The notes below the pieces were generated by a model. That model did no database searches, was not told the origin of the DNA, and worked only from the letters and a program-made list of their open reading frames with translations. A DNA stretch of 41,905 nucleotides from Parachlorella kessleri (Eukaryota > Chlorophyta > Trebouxiophyceae > Chlorellales > Chlorellaceae), in the NCBI GenBank assembly GCA_001598975.1, contig BBXU01001904.1, forward strand, positions 1 through 41,905, given 5' to 3'. This document shows positions 31,662 to 41,905 of this stretch, in pieces. How positions within the stretch are numbered: position 1 is the stretch's first letter; every line of letters begins with the position of its first letter. A program made the position numbers and the translations under genes.

Positions 31662-34600
31662 ATGGAGAGCAGCATTACTACCCACCAGGCCCCAGCCTCG
31701 CTACGTGGCACAGCACTGCCACGGCGCCTGCACTTCAGCCCCCTGGGCGGGAGGAGGCGCAGGGTTGTTAAGGCAAGTTTCTCACAGCTACGCTGGGCTT
31801 TGCGTAGGTAGCAGGCAGTGCTGCTGCCAAGGGTGGCCTTTGTGCGGTGCACTGCTGTGTGGGCATTCCCGCTCAGCGGCGGCTGGCCACTGCTGCAGGG
31901 TTTTCGAGTCAACAATACAGCGACAGTTGGCAACAAGCAGGCATTGAACTCTGACTCTGGCGAGCCACTGCGCTCGGCAGCAACGGCAGCGGCAGCGGTC
32001 GCCACAGTACAGTCTTCATCCCGCAAGCTGCTAGGTGTGTCAAGTTGGCAGGTTGCTGTGAGGCCGCTGGCTTATGGAGACAAGTTTTTAAGCGCACTGG
32101 GTGCTTGCAACGCAGCAACCCTGGCTGGAAGTGTGGCAAAGCTAGTCCGACATCCATTGCAATATGATGGGCCACCGTGTTGCTTTGCTGGGTGCAAAGA
32201 GGGTGCCACAGGGAGGTGGCAGGGAGTTCCCGCTGGGATGTGTTCTGCTAACTAGGGCACTGTGTCTTAGCCAGCAAAGATGTACTGTCCCCAATTTTAG
32301 CAGCTGTCAAGGCTTGGCTGCATGCAACCTTCTCCACCCAATTCTATGAACCTGAGAAGATTCTTCAGAGGAGGCGACTTGGTCATCAAAGCTGGAGGTG
32401 GAAGAGCTCACTGTGTATGATGCCTCCATCTCCTTGCAGGCAAGGAGATCGAGGAGGCTGCAATGTGGAAGCAGATCCGGCTGCACGAGCAGTACCCCAA
32501 CGGCCGTGACATCCCGCACAGCTGGACCGGCAAGGAGCTGGAAGCCGCCTACACCAGGTGCCTGATTCTTGGTTATATTGTTCTTAGGTATGTAAGATGG
32601 ATTGGTCACAAGATTTTGTGGTTTGTGGGCATGGGGCATCCTGGTTCTTGGTTGGCCCCACGTGAGTCGTAAGAGACTCATGGCACCATGGTCAGGTGAC
32701 TATATGTTGTTAGACTATGCGCTGGATGCTAGGTACTGTACATAGGTAGCATGTGGGGGTGATGCACGACCCTGGCTTCTGGGTTTGAACAACTGATTTC
32801 GTGCATCCTGTCCCTTTTGGCATGTCCCACAGGAACAGTCCATTGAACAGTTTCTGAATGAGGGTTCTGTTTTGTATGCTGGGCAGCAGCAAGTTTATGG
32901 GACCTTTGTGGATGGGTTGGAGTAGTAGGCTTACACAAAGCACGCATCTTCAATGCCGGACAATGAAAGCGGTGCCTGCCAGACTCATGGCTGGTGTATC
33001 ACATAACTGCAGGTGTGGCCGTGTTACCAGCGAGTATGCCAAGACGTTCTACCTAGGGACACAACTGATGACCCCGGAGAAGGCGCGGGCTATCTGGGCC
33101 ATCTACGTCTGGTGCCGCCGCACTGATGAGCTGGTTGACGGGCCCAACGCTCCCAGGATCACGCCTGCGGTGAGCAGCACACTGGCTGTGCTGGGCTGGC
33201 CGGTGGACTAGCTGGTGTAGGCGCTGAAAAGTCCGCATCGGGCTTGGTGGGTGCGTGCAATGCTTGCAGTACGCAGCCCCCTACCACAACCTTGCGGTTC
33301 AACTCGGGTGCATCTGCATGGGATGCATGCGGGCGGGCGGCTCTGGGTAGGGACTGAGTGCTCAAACTGGAGGATTGTGTGTTGTTCAGGCCTTGGATCG
33401 GTGGGAGGAGCGCCTGGAGGCCGTGTTTGAGGGGCGGCCCTACGACTCGCTCGACGCCGCGCTGACAGACACCATCTCCAAGTTCCCTGTTGACATCCAG
33501 CCCTTCAGGTATACCTTTAGTCGCATCTAGTCGTTTGCTGTTGTTCCGTACCTGCACCCATGTTCCCTGTTGATATCCAGCCTTTCAGGTAGGCCTTATA
33601 GCCACCTCTAACCACCTCTAGTGAGGTTGTTGACCCGCAGCTGTTTCCTCCCAGCACCCAGGGTTCTTCTTGAGACAGCTTGGCTGCACTGGTGACTTGC
33701 CAGAGGAGCTCCTAGACCACCAGGATGTCATTGCAGATTGAAGCTGTCGACGGGTTGGAGCTTCCCCTGCTGCAGAGACATGGTCGGTGGCATGCGCATG
33801 GACCTCGTCAAGTCGCGGTACCGCAACTATGATGAGCTGTACGACTACTGCTACCGCGTCGCTGGCACGGTGGGTCCTTCTGCCTTGTTCGCTTCTCCCT
33901 AGCTGGTTGCGGGCTGCTTGGCTGGCTGCTTGCGGGCCATATACTGCCTGGCTGTGTGCTATCCTGCTTGCTTACTGAAATCTAGCTACGGTGCCGTTGG
34001 GCGTGCCTGGTTCATTTTGCCCCTGCCCATACCTTCCTGCAGGTGGCTCTGATGTCGTGCCCGGTGATGGGCGTGGACCCTAGCTATAAGGGGCCGCTGG
34101 AGCGGGTGTACCGGGCGGCACTGGCGCTGGGCACCGCCAACCAGCTGACTAACATTCTCAGGTGAGGGCAGGAGCCACTTACTGGGGCCAAGAGGTGCAG
34201 TATACTAGCTAGCCAACATGATTAGGTGTCGGAAGGACCCATTTACTTTTTGAGGTCTGGAAGCACAGCATTTCGTGTACCAGACCGGCGAGCCTGTCTC
34301 TACAGTTTGCATTGGAAACTGTTGCTTGGTGTTTGCTGGTCTGGCTGCTGGCATGTGCACCTAGGACGCCTCCAGGCAAGAATGATGTGCTGAGGATTTC
34401 GTCGCATCCCATGGTCCAAAATGCTGCTCAGCTTACCCATGTGTGCCTGCGTGCTTTCTTTGTCACTTGCTGACACGGCTTGCTCACCGTGAGCCTTCTG
34501 CTTTCTGTGCCCGGCCTGCAGGGACGTGGGTGAGGACGCCGCTCAGCGCAACCGCATCTACGTGCCGCTGGACGAGCTAGAGCAGTTTGGCATTGCGGAG

Positions 34601-35568
34601 GAGGAGGTGAGCCGTGGCGCTGGCACCGCCTGTGCACAGCTGTGTGAATACTGTACCCTGCAGGGCTTGGTACTCCTGTATCCTGCCGGGGCTGTATACC
34701 CTGAAACCTGCAGGGCTTGATGATGAGCCAACCAGCCTCTTCCCAACCCGTTACTACTCTAGTCGCTAAGACAAAAGCCCAGTTCGTCTGGTCCACTTGC
34801 AGGTCATGCGCGGCATGTTTGCGCCCAGCACTGGCAAGGTGGACGACCGCTGGCGCGCCTTCATGGCCTTCCAGATTGACCGCGCCCGCCGCATCTTTGC
34901 GGAGGCCGAGGCCGGGGTGAACCTGCTTGACAAGGACGCGCGCTGGCCTGTGTGGTGAGTTTTGGGTTTATGTGAGGGCATTACTAGTAGATAGGGTTGT
35001 TGGTGATGCGGCAGGGAGTGCAGTTGTTGCAGTTGGCGGAGGGTGCAGTAGTTGACCAAGTATGGAGCTGGGTCTATGATAGGTCAGGGGCGTTGGTGGA
35101 CGTACATTACTGTTCAAGCTGAGGTACTGCACCCCCCTGCCAACGTGCGAGTCAGCACCAAGCGTATAATAGCACATCCACGGCTTTTGCACAGCTCATC
35201 CTATGGCTTCCCTCCCGTCCTGTGATCTGTCCGCATGCATTACCGGTAGATTGCCAGAGACCATCGGTGGCAGCAACCTTACCCAGCACTGGAAGTCATC
35301 TGCCCAAGTATAATCAATGCTCAAGCTCGCTGGCTCGTCTCCTTGCTGCAGGTCTGCCCTAATCCTCTATCGCCAGATCCTAGACGGCATTGAGAAGAAT
35401 GGCTACAACAACTTCACGCAGCGCGCCTACGTGCCCAAGCTGCGCAAGCTGGCCAGCCTACCGATGGCCCTCCTAGCAGCGCAAATGCCGCAGGCCATGA
35501 CCGAGGCCCACGCGCAGAAGCTCCTCCGCAAGCAGCAGGCCACCCAGCCGACTGCCAGCTTGCGCTGA
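31662..35568 (+). CDS. PSY: Phytoene synthase, chloroplast precursor
   Basis: It condenses two geranylgeranyl diphosphates to phytoene, the first committed step of carotenoid synthesis in the plastid. Ten exons (31662-31772, 31899-32034, 32440-32557, 33013-33169, 33390-33508, 33776-33869, 34043-34161, 34522-34606, 34803-34954, 35352-35568) join in frame to 435 residues, a normal length. The start (GCCATGG) opens a basic, Ser-rich transit peptide ending around RRRRVVK. Catalytic Asp-rich motifs are DELVD (160-164) and DVGED (286-290), which bind Mg-diphosphate. [16 protein letters not shown] and [17 protein letters not shown] are typical of plant PSY. After DVGED the usual ARRGRIY is AAQRNRIY, one residue longer. 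Intron 1 needs a GC donor (AAG/GCAAGT) to keep frame, and the first two exons are less certain than the other eight. Confidence 0.95.
33562..33599 (+). repeat. Duplicated exon 5 donor edge inside PSY intron 5
   Basis: The last 27 bases of exon 5 plus its donor (33482-33519) recur 80 bases downstream. TTCCCTGTTGACATCCAG becomes TTCCCTGTTGATATCCAG, and CCCTTCAGGTA becomes CCTTTCAGGTA. The copy keeps a good donor, so it is a possible alternative 5' splice site. Its use would include an in-frame TAG at 33528-33530 and give a truncated product. Confidence 0.8.
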
Positions 35569-37430
35569 GCACGCACTAGGAGGGCATGTTCCACGTGCGC
35601 CAAGCGCCGAGGACAGATGCTCAGGGCTTGGTGTGCCGCGGCCGTGGCCCGTCCTGGTGCCGAGGTTGTTTTCAGGGCAGCTGGTTTCTGCAGGTTCTGA
35701 CAGGAGTGTGTGAAGTGGACTGTGTGGCCGGGCTGTGGTACCAGTAGCTCTGATGTGAGCGTGATAGTGAGGAGGCCTACGAGGACCTCGTATCTGTCGT
35801 GATCTGCTCCGGTGAGCATGAAGGAAGACATGTGGGAGGTTAGAGGCCTGGCACGGGTTGCGATGCCTGCTGGCCAGGGATATGCTGCAGGGAGCTGGGT
35901 CGGAGGGGTGTGTGTGGGGGTTTTGTTCCACCAGGAGGATATTTTGGGGTGCTTGTAGAGTGCATGGTGCGCAAAGCGGGCAACATCCCAGCATGGCTAG
36001 CTTGCTGCTAGGCAAGAGGGCTTTTGTGATCCACTGGCTGTTTGCTTCCTTCTTTTGTGGCCCTGCAGCTTGCCTGCTGTGCTGGCATGCAGCTGCACCA
36101 GCCTGCTTGTGTTTTTGTTTGGCATCTCATTTCATTATGTGCGGCCGTGGCCAGGACGCAGAGCGCGCCACATGCTTACATACCGTGCCGCGGGGGTCTT
36201 CCCACTCTCCTTTTTGCATGGTAAGTTAATGCACTGCTCGGCTAGGAGCGGGCGTACGAGCGCTGCGAATGCCTGCTTTTGCGGTCGGCCAGCCTGACTT
36301 GTTTTTTTAGTGTATTTCAAACCTTGAGGTTGCCAGAACTGGGCCTGCCATTTTGCAGCTGCCATCAATGCCCTCGCACTGCTATCAGGATCCATGTTAC
36401 TTTGATTGCTAGCCGACATGTGGTGGTGCAGCTTTCTGTGCTCGTCCCCCACATAGGAAATAGGTTTGGAGGTACAAGTACGTCGTCCAGACTCTGGCAA
36501 AATCGCACATTGCAAGTGCGTCCTCTGAACCCGCATAGGTCTGCTGTCCTCCCCACTTTGTGTTTGAATGCTAGGCTTGTTGCTGGAACTTGCATCAACA
36601 TGCACTGCCTTCCCTCATGTTTTGGGACACGAATTTTGTTTGTTGCTCGCTGGCTGGAACTCTTGAGCTTCCTATCTGTAACACCGTGCGCACACTGAGT
36701 AGCAACAGGGCAATATCGACTGCGATACTAGGCTGCAGCATAGGCTGCTGGGCATGTCCTGTGCACCTTAATGAGATGTATAGGGTGCTTTGCAACTGTG
36801 CCGCGGCGGGCCCACATGACTGCTTGGAGTTGCCCGGCGGTGCCTATCTGGGGCATGCAAAGGGCATCATACGCCAGCAACTTGTCACTTGCTAGTCAAA
36901 GGCTTGCGTTTGATTGCATGTGATTAGTCAGTCCTGCGACAAAATGCAGAGCTTTCAAGGGAAGCTGAGGGGTTTTCTAAGGGAGGCTCCTGCCGTCGCC
37001 ATCCAAACTTTGTAACAGACAGCATACTACAGTAGTCAACCAGGCATTTAGCAGTAGACACACCAATATGTCAGACCTCAGGCAAGACTCGGGCTCATTC
37101 TGCATTCAATGCAGAATGAGCCAGGGCTGAAGTTCAGCCCTGTCACTCTAGTCCAGTTCAGCCCAGCTCTACTCCCTCTTGCACTACCTGCCACCCATGC
37201 TAATATGTAGTAAGTAACACTGACTACTGCTGCGGAAAAAGCACTATTATCTGCACCGAGAGCTGGTAGCGAGCCACCATGCCCAGTCTCATTAAGATGT
37301 GGTAGACCCCGGGGGCGGGAAACGTCCTATCTAGGTCGAAGCACAGTCACTACTTCTGCGCTAGCTTGATCAGTGCCTTTCCTCGACTGTCTGCACTCCT
37401 TGTGGCTGTCTCGGGCAAACAACCGCAAAG
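35569..37430. other. Intergenic, PSY 3' flank and aldolase promoter
   Basis: No gene recognised in 1.9 kb. The first TGTAA after PSY that I find is at 36676-36680, over 1.1 kb past the stop, so the 3' end of PSY is undecided. Two adjoining hairpins lie at 37092-37142. Confidence 0.45.
37092..37142. repeat. Two adjoining perfect hairpins upstream of aldolase
   Basis: GGCTCATTCTGCATT (37092-37106) is followed by one base and its exact reverse complement (37108-37122). Immediately after, CAGGGCTGAA (37122-37131) is followed by one base and its exact reverse complement (37133-37142). The two share base 37122. They lie about 290-340 bases upstream of the aldolase start codon. Confidence 0.9.
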
Positions 37431-40400
37431 ATGCAGACTGCTTTCGCCGGCAAGGTCGCTCTGTTCAAGGGCACTGTGGCTGCCCCCAAGGCGCAGCGCA
37501 GGTGATACATAGGACTGAGCACTTGTCTTTGGGATGGGGCGTTCGATGAGCTATTGCACTCGATGTCGCACTGCAGCTAGGGCACCAGGTGCTGACTGAT
37601 GCAACCCAGGGACCGCTCTTCAGCGCTAATTGTGCACTTGGTGGCCGCCCCATAACCGGCTGCGATATTTATCGTGTAATGCGCCAGTGATCAGCACCGC
37701 AACATAGAGGTTGACTCCCGGTGCCATGCATGAACCTGGTACTTCGGGCACCAGTGTCGTGGCACGCCTAGACCTCACCTTGGTCAAATTTGCTCTCGGT
37801 TCAGGTCCCTGGTTGTCCGCGCGGGCCAGTATGATGAGGAGCTGGTGCAGAATGCGGTGCGTCCTTGGGGTCGACTGGCGAGCGTTGACACCTAGCCAGT
37901 GCATGCTAGGTTCTTGTGCGGTGTTTCACCGTTGCCTAGGTGACGAGCTGCTGCGGAGTATTGTTGCGTAATTGCGGCCAGGAGTTGCACCAGCGCATGC
38001 CCAAGCCCGTACATGTCTGAGCTGGCTTTCTCTTTATCTGCCCTGGCTGCAGAAAAAGATCGCCTCCCCCGGCAAGGGCATCCTGGTGAGTCATTGTGCA
38101 GCAGCAGAGCGTCTGCTAGAGCAGTGCCATATCAGTTCACGGGATAATTTACTTATCCTCAACAGCTTTGCAGTCACAGTCGACGTGTGGTGAACAACAC
38201 GTCAAAGCCTGCGCGAGACACAGTGGTATGGTTGGCACACCTACCAGGCTTGCTGGAGGCTCGCAGACACGTTGATCGGTGCAGCAACAGGTGCCCCTCC
38301 GCCGCCGCTGTGCAGGCCATGGACGAGTCCAATGCCACCTGCGGCAAGCGCCTGGAGTCTATCGGCCTGGAGAACACCGTGGAGAACCGCCAGGCGTACC
38401 GCGAGCTCCTGGTGACCACCCCCGGCCTGGGCCAGTACATCTCCGGCGCCATCCTCTTTGAGGAGACGCTCTTCCAGAAGACCCGCGGCGGCAAGCAGAT
38501 GGTGGACTGCCTGAACGAGCAGGGCATCCTGCCTGGCATCAAGGTCGACAAGGGCCTGTTCCCCCTGCCCAACTCCAACGGCGAGTCCTGGTGAGTAGGA
38601 AGGAGCGACGGCGGCAGCAACACTTAGAAGGCGGGGTGGATGAGTACGAGCAGCTCCGGATGGAGGGTAGGTTACTGTGCAATTCGAGATAGAGTCCCGG
38701 CAAGTTCGGACTGGCTGACAGCTGACCCAGCCATCCCAGTACGTAGGTAGCACGACTCTAGTGTTAGCCACCCCAGAGCTGTCCAAGCGCAGACGTGCAC
38801 GCATGATGGCCTGCTTGCTGGCAACCCTTGCTTCCTGGAATGTTGACTGACTGTTGCTTTTCCCCCCTACTTGTGTTTCCCAGGTGCGCTGGTCTGGACG
38901 GCCTGGCCCAGCGGTGCGGCGACTACTACAAGCAGGGCGCACGCTTTGCCAAGTGGCGCAGCGTGGTCAGCATCCCCGCCGGCCCCAGCACCATTGCCGT
39001 GCGCGACTGCGCCTACGGCCTGGCCCGCTATGCCGCCATCGCCCAGTCCCAGGGCCTGGTGAGTAGTTGTTCTGAGTCATCAGAGGAGGTTCACGTTGCT
39101 GGTAAGCTCGTTTCACCTGGGCTGGTAAGCTGCCACTGCCCGGCCGCGAGAGCCCGTTGAGTTGTTCTTCGACAATTCGGACTGTAATATGAGGGGTGCA
39201 AGCGGGATCCTGCGCTTGTGGCGTCGCTGTCCTCTGCTGCTGTGCCACTAGGGCGAGGGCTGGCGCTGGCAGTGGGGCTTGAACCCTCTGCCTGGGGCAG
39301 CGGAGTCAGTGTGCTTGGTCCAGGTTGGCAGGGCAGGACAGGGTACTGTGCATATGCAAACTGCTGGTGATGATGCACCCAGGTGAAGACTCTCTTTGCG
39401 CTCAGCCGCCTGCTCATTTCCATCTCTCTTGCCTGCTCGTGCAGGTGCCCATTGTGGAGCCCGAGATCCTCCTTGACGGCGAGCATGACATCGACCGCAC
39501 CCTAGAGGTGAGTCAAGTGATAGTAATGATGTGTGAAGTGATGTGTTCTACGGTGCTTCTGTAGCTAGCCGGTGTTGGTTTTTGCAAGGTCTTGGAGTCG
39601 GGGAGATCTGGGTCGGTCCTTGCTAGGGTCCCTGCTCTAGGGCCAACGTTTTTGTGTGACTCCCCACTTATGTCGCTGTGAGCAAGGTGGGGTTGGTTGG
39701 CATCGGTAGTGGCTACTACCTCATCCAGAGGTGACAGACGCTGTAATGTTGAGGATATCCGCAAGCAGCTGGCCTTCCATGAGACTCTTGGGCATCCTAC
39801 GGCTGAGAATCTAAGATCTCCTCCCATGTCTCTCTAGGTGGCCGAGGCTGTGTGGGCCGAGACCTTCAAGTACCTGGCCGACAACAAGGTTGTGTTTGAG
39901 GGCATCCTGCTCAAGCCCAGCATGGTCACCCCCGGCGCCGAGCACTCCAAGAAGTCCACCCCCGAGGAGGTGGCATCCTACACCCTCAAGATGCTGCGCC
40001 GCCGCGTGCCCCCCGCGGTCCCCGGCATCATGTTCCTGTCTGGTGGGTGATGCTTGTCCGCTGCATGGGAAAGTTAGTTGCTTGGCAAGGACGTGGGTAA
40101 CGTATGGACAAGAGGTTGGGCTTGGCTCTGGTGAGGGCTGTTGCCTGGCCCAAGCGCATGCGGGTATCGACAGATTGCAGCCTGGCCGCCATGCATGCAA
40201 CAGATCTCTGCATAGTTTGCCAGTGACATAGTGAATCATTCGTAGTGCATTCCTGACCCTCTCCACTTAGCGCAAGTCGCAGGTTGCTCAGAGGTCTGAA
40301 ACGTTTTGCGCCTCCCCTGTCTCTGCGCGCAGGCGGCCAGTCTGAGCTGGAGTCGACCCTGAACCTGAACGCCATGAACCAGAGCCCCAACCCCTGGCAC

Positions 40401-40947
40401 GTGTCCTTCTCCTACGCACGCGCCCTGCAGAACTCCGTGCTCAAGACCTGGAAGGGTGAGTGGCAACCGGTTGTTGTCTTGGTGTCCTGTGCGGTCTTGG
40501 ACAACTGACGTCCTTTGCTCAGCGGAAGGCCGTGATCAAGTATTGCAAGGGACGGAAGTGGGCAGTTGCACCAACAGCAGCAGCCCGCTGGTGCACTTGT
40601 GTGAGTTTGTACTTGTCATTGTTCTTTGGGCGCACCGCCCGTCTGCGTGGCAGTCATCAAGCTTGCATTCTTTGGGCTGGGGTAAAATTAGTTGATATAC
40701 CTAAAAAAGTGTTATATATGAAACACATGGTTTACTGCCTAGACTCACCAAGTGCCACGCTTTCTTGCTAATTTGTACTGTCTGCTTTCCCTGCTGTGCA
40801 GGCGAGGAGGGCAACGTGAAGGCTGCCCAGGACGCTCTGCTGCGGCGGGCCAAGGCCAACAGCGACGCGCAGCTGGGCAAGTACTCTGGCGAGGGCGAGA
40901 ACGCGGAGGCTGGCAAGGGCATGTACGAGAAGGGCTACACCTACTGA
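37431..40947 (+). CDS. Fructose-bisphosphate aldolase, class I, chloroplast precursor
   Basis: It reversibly joins dihydroxyacetone phosphate and glyceraldehyde 3-phosphate to fructose 1,6-bisphosphate (and erythrose 4-phosphate to sedoheptulose bisphosphate) in the Calvin cycle. Nine exons (37431-37501, 37805-37856, 38053-38085, 38316-38590, 38884-39058, 39445-39507, 39838-40042, 40333-40455, 40802-40947) join in frame to 380 residues. A short basic transit peptide (MQTAFAGKVALFKGT, to about VVRA at residue 30) precedes the mature enzyme. Class I signatures: GKGILAMDESNATCGKRL, then EGILLKPSMVTPG with the Schiff-base lysine at K249, then FLSGGQSE, and the C-terminal Tyr (KGYTY) that closes the active site. 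No residue I know to be essential is missing. The 3' flank has TGTAA at 41422-41426. Similar class I plastid enzymes occur throughout green algae, and I am sure of the family. Confidence 0.97.
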
Positions 40948-41905
40948 GCGCTGCCATGTGCTAGACCTGACTGGCGCCCTGCGCTTCGTCTCGTAGTAAG
41001 CGCTGACAGGCTGGCCGGCTGCCGGGGCGGCAGGCGTGTCGGCTGCCGCGCGGTAGCAGGCGCTCCTTGCACCAGCAAGCTCTGCACCCATGCTGCCGCC
41101 TGCTGTGGAGGAGTGAGTAGAGCGTGTATCCTGCTGCCTTTGACTCCGTACCTCCGTCGAGTTTGAAAATTTAATTTCCTTCCGTCCTGCGTGCCTGCCC
41201 TCTGGCGTCGCTGAGACCTAGCCTTGCTCAGTGTCTGTGTGCCATTGCAGCAAACTGAGAAATTGCTTCTTTTGGGCTCGCCCTTTGTACTTGCCTTGCC
41301 CGCCTGCGTCGCTGGGGCTAGAGCGGCCGCTGTCAGGCTGCAGCGCGCGCCCTAATCTGGTGCGTCGTGCTGCCTTGTCATCATCGGGTTCTGTCTTTGC
41401 TGCCTCTCTGAGCTTGCCGTCTGTAATGAGCACTTCCTGAACAGTATACCTGGCAAGGTGACTGTGATCGACACACTGCTCAGCAACAAAACGTTCTCCT
41501 GGCGTGGAGGATAGCCTGGGACCAGCACTTGTCACCCTCGTCCATGCAAGGACTTGATGACCATCTAGGGGCTTCAGGTCGAGTGACATGCATCTTGTGT
41601 CCTTGGCAGTGATTGCTACCCAGCAAGCCTTCCAACACATATGAAAGTTCAGACCCTACACTCTCCTCTGTTCACATTGTTTTGTCACGGTAGACCCATA
41701 CTATTGACAGTGCTAACTCAGCCTCGTCTTACTTTGCATTCAGCTTTATGGCCCGCCACTTAGGCCAAACCACCTTGGCATTTAAGATGGAAATGCAAGT
41801 GACAGGAAGGGGTCAGACAGCAGTGTGGCGGGTGCCAGCTGCGTAAAAAAGCAGGCATAATTAGGGAGGGGAGACAAGCTGCAAACACACTTTGGCATTT
41901 AAGAT
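40948..41905. other. Aldolase 3' flank and right edge of the window
   Basis: No further gene recognised. A 14-base direct repeat, TTGGCATTTAAGAT, occurs at 41775-41788 and at the very end, 41892-41905, so a repeat may continue beyond the window. Confidence 0.5.
41422..41426 (+). terminator. Candidate polyadenylation signal TGTAA for aldolase
   Basis: TGTAA lies 475 bases after the aldolase stop codon, within the usual 3' UTR length for green algae. I see no nearer copy. Confidence 0.4.

Noticed and set aside
31705..32255. A separate small gene from the open frame at 31.8-32.25 kb
   Set aside because: Its first part is better explained as PSY exon 2, with an acceptor at 31899 and a donor at 32035 that join in frame to the next PSY exon.
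1..41905. CRISPR array, operons, bacterial promoters or Shine-Dalgarno sites
   Set aside because: The spliced genes and plant-type plastid proteins show a eukaryotic nuclear genome, and I saw no regularly spaced repeats.

Overview
This window is nuclear DNA from a green alga. Its spliced genes use GT-AG introns ending mostly in (C/T)GCAG, it is GC-rich, and it carries two chloroplast-targeted proteins of plant type together with Cys-Met copper-transport proteins known from chlorophyte algae. A chlorophycean alga (Chlamydomonadales or Sphaeropleales) is the best guess. The species cannot be fixed from the sequence alone.

Left part (about 3.9-15.0 kb): two convergent copper genes. On the + strand (4293-6735) is a seven-exon secreted protein of 223 residues with one Cys-Met module and no membrane segment, like Chlamydomonas CTR3. 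On the - strand (15015-8240) is a sixteen-exon CTR-type copper transporter of 730 residues. It has a signal peptide, two Cys-Met modules joined by an Ala/Pro/Ser linker, and three membrane segments with the MxxxM and GxxxG signatures. All exon phases close. The exon phase pattern shows that the three modules are duplicates of one exon block. Both promoters carry GTAC cores, and a small terminal-inverted-repeat element sits upstream of the secreted gene.

Centre (1.5-3.0 kb and 16.2-30.5 kb): six copies of an mTERF-domain gene family, one on the + strand left of the copper genes and five in tandem on the - strand. Three are visibly damaged: copy 1 has a frameshift, copy 2 has two, and copy 3 has a nonsense codon. 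Copies 4 and 6 are intact, and copy 5 is open but has a doubtful first exon. The spacers are themselves duplicated, so the array grew by segmental duplication. Every copy encodes a Trp-rich C-terminal tail of unknown role.

Right part (31.7-40.9 kb): phytoene synthase (PSY, ten exons, 435 residues, carotenoid entry step) and plastid class I fructose-bisphosphate aldolase (nine exons, 380 residues), both on the + strand with complete in-frame exon models. Between them lie two adjoining perfect hairpins.

The genes do not form one pathway. PSY and aldolase are conserved plastid metabolism genes, the copper genes are a duplicated assimilation pair, and the mTERF array is a fast-changing, probably organelle-directed nucleic-acid-binding family. 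A theme across the window is local duplication: three unrelated introns each hold a decayed copy of the neighbouring exon edge.
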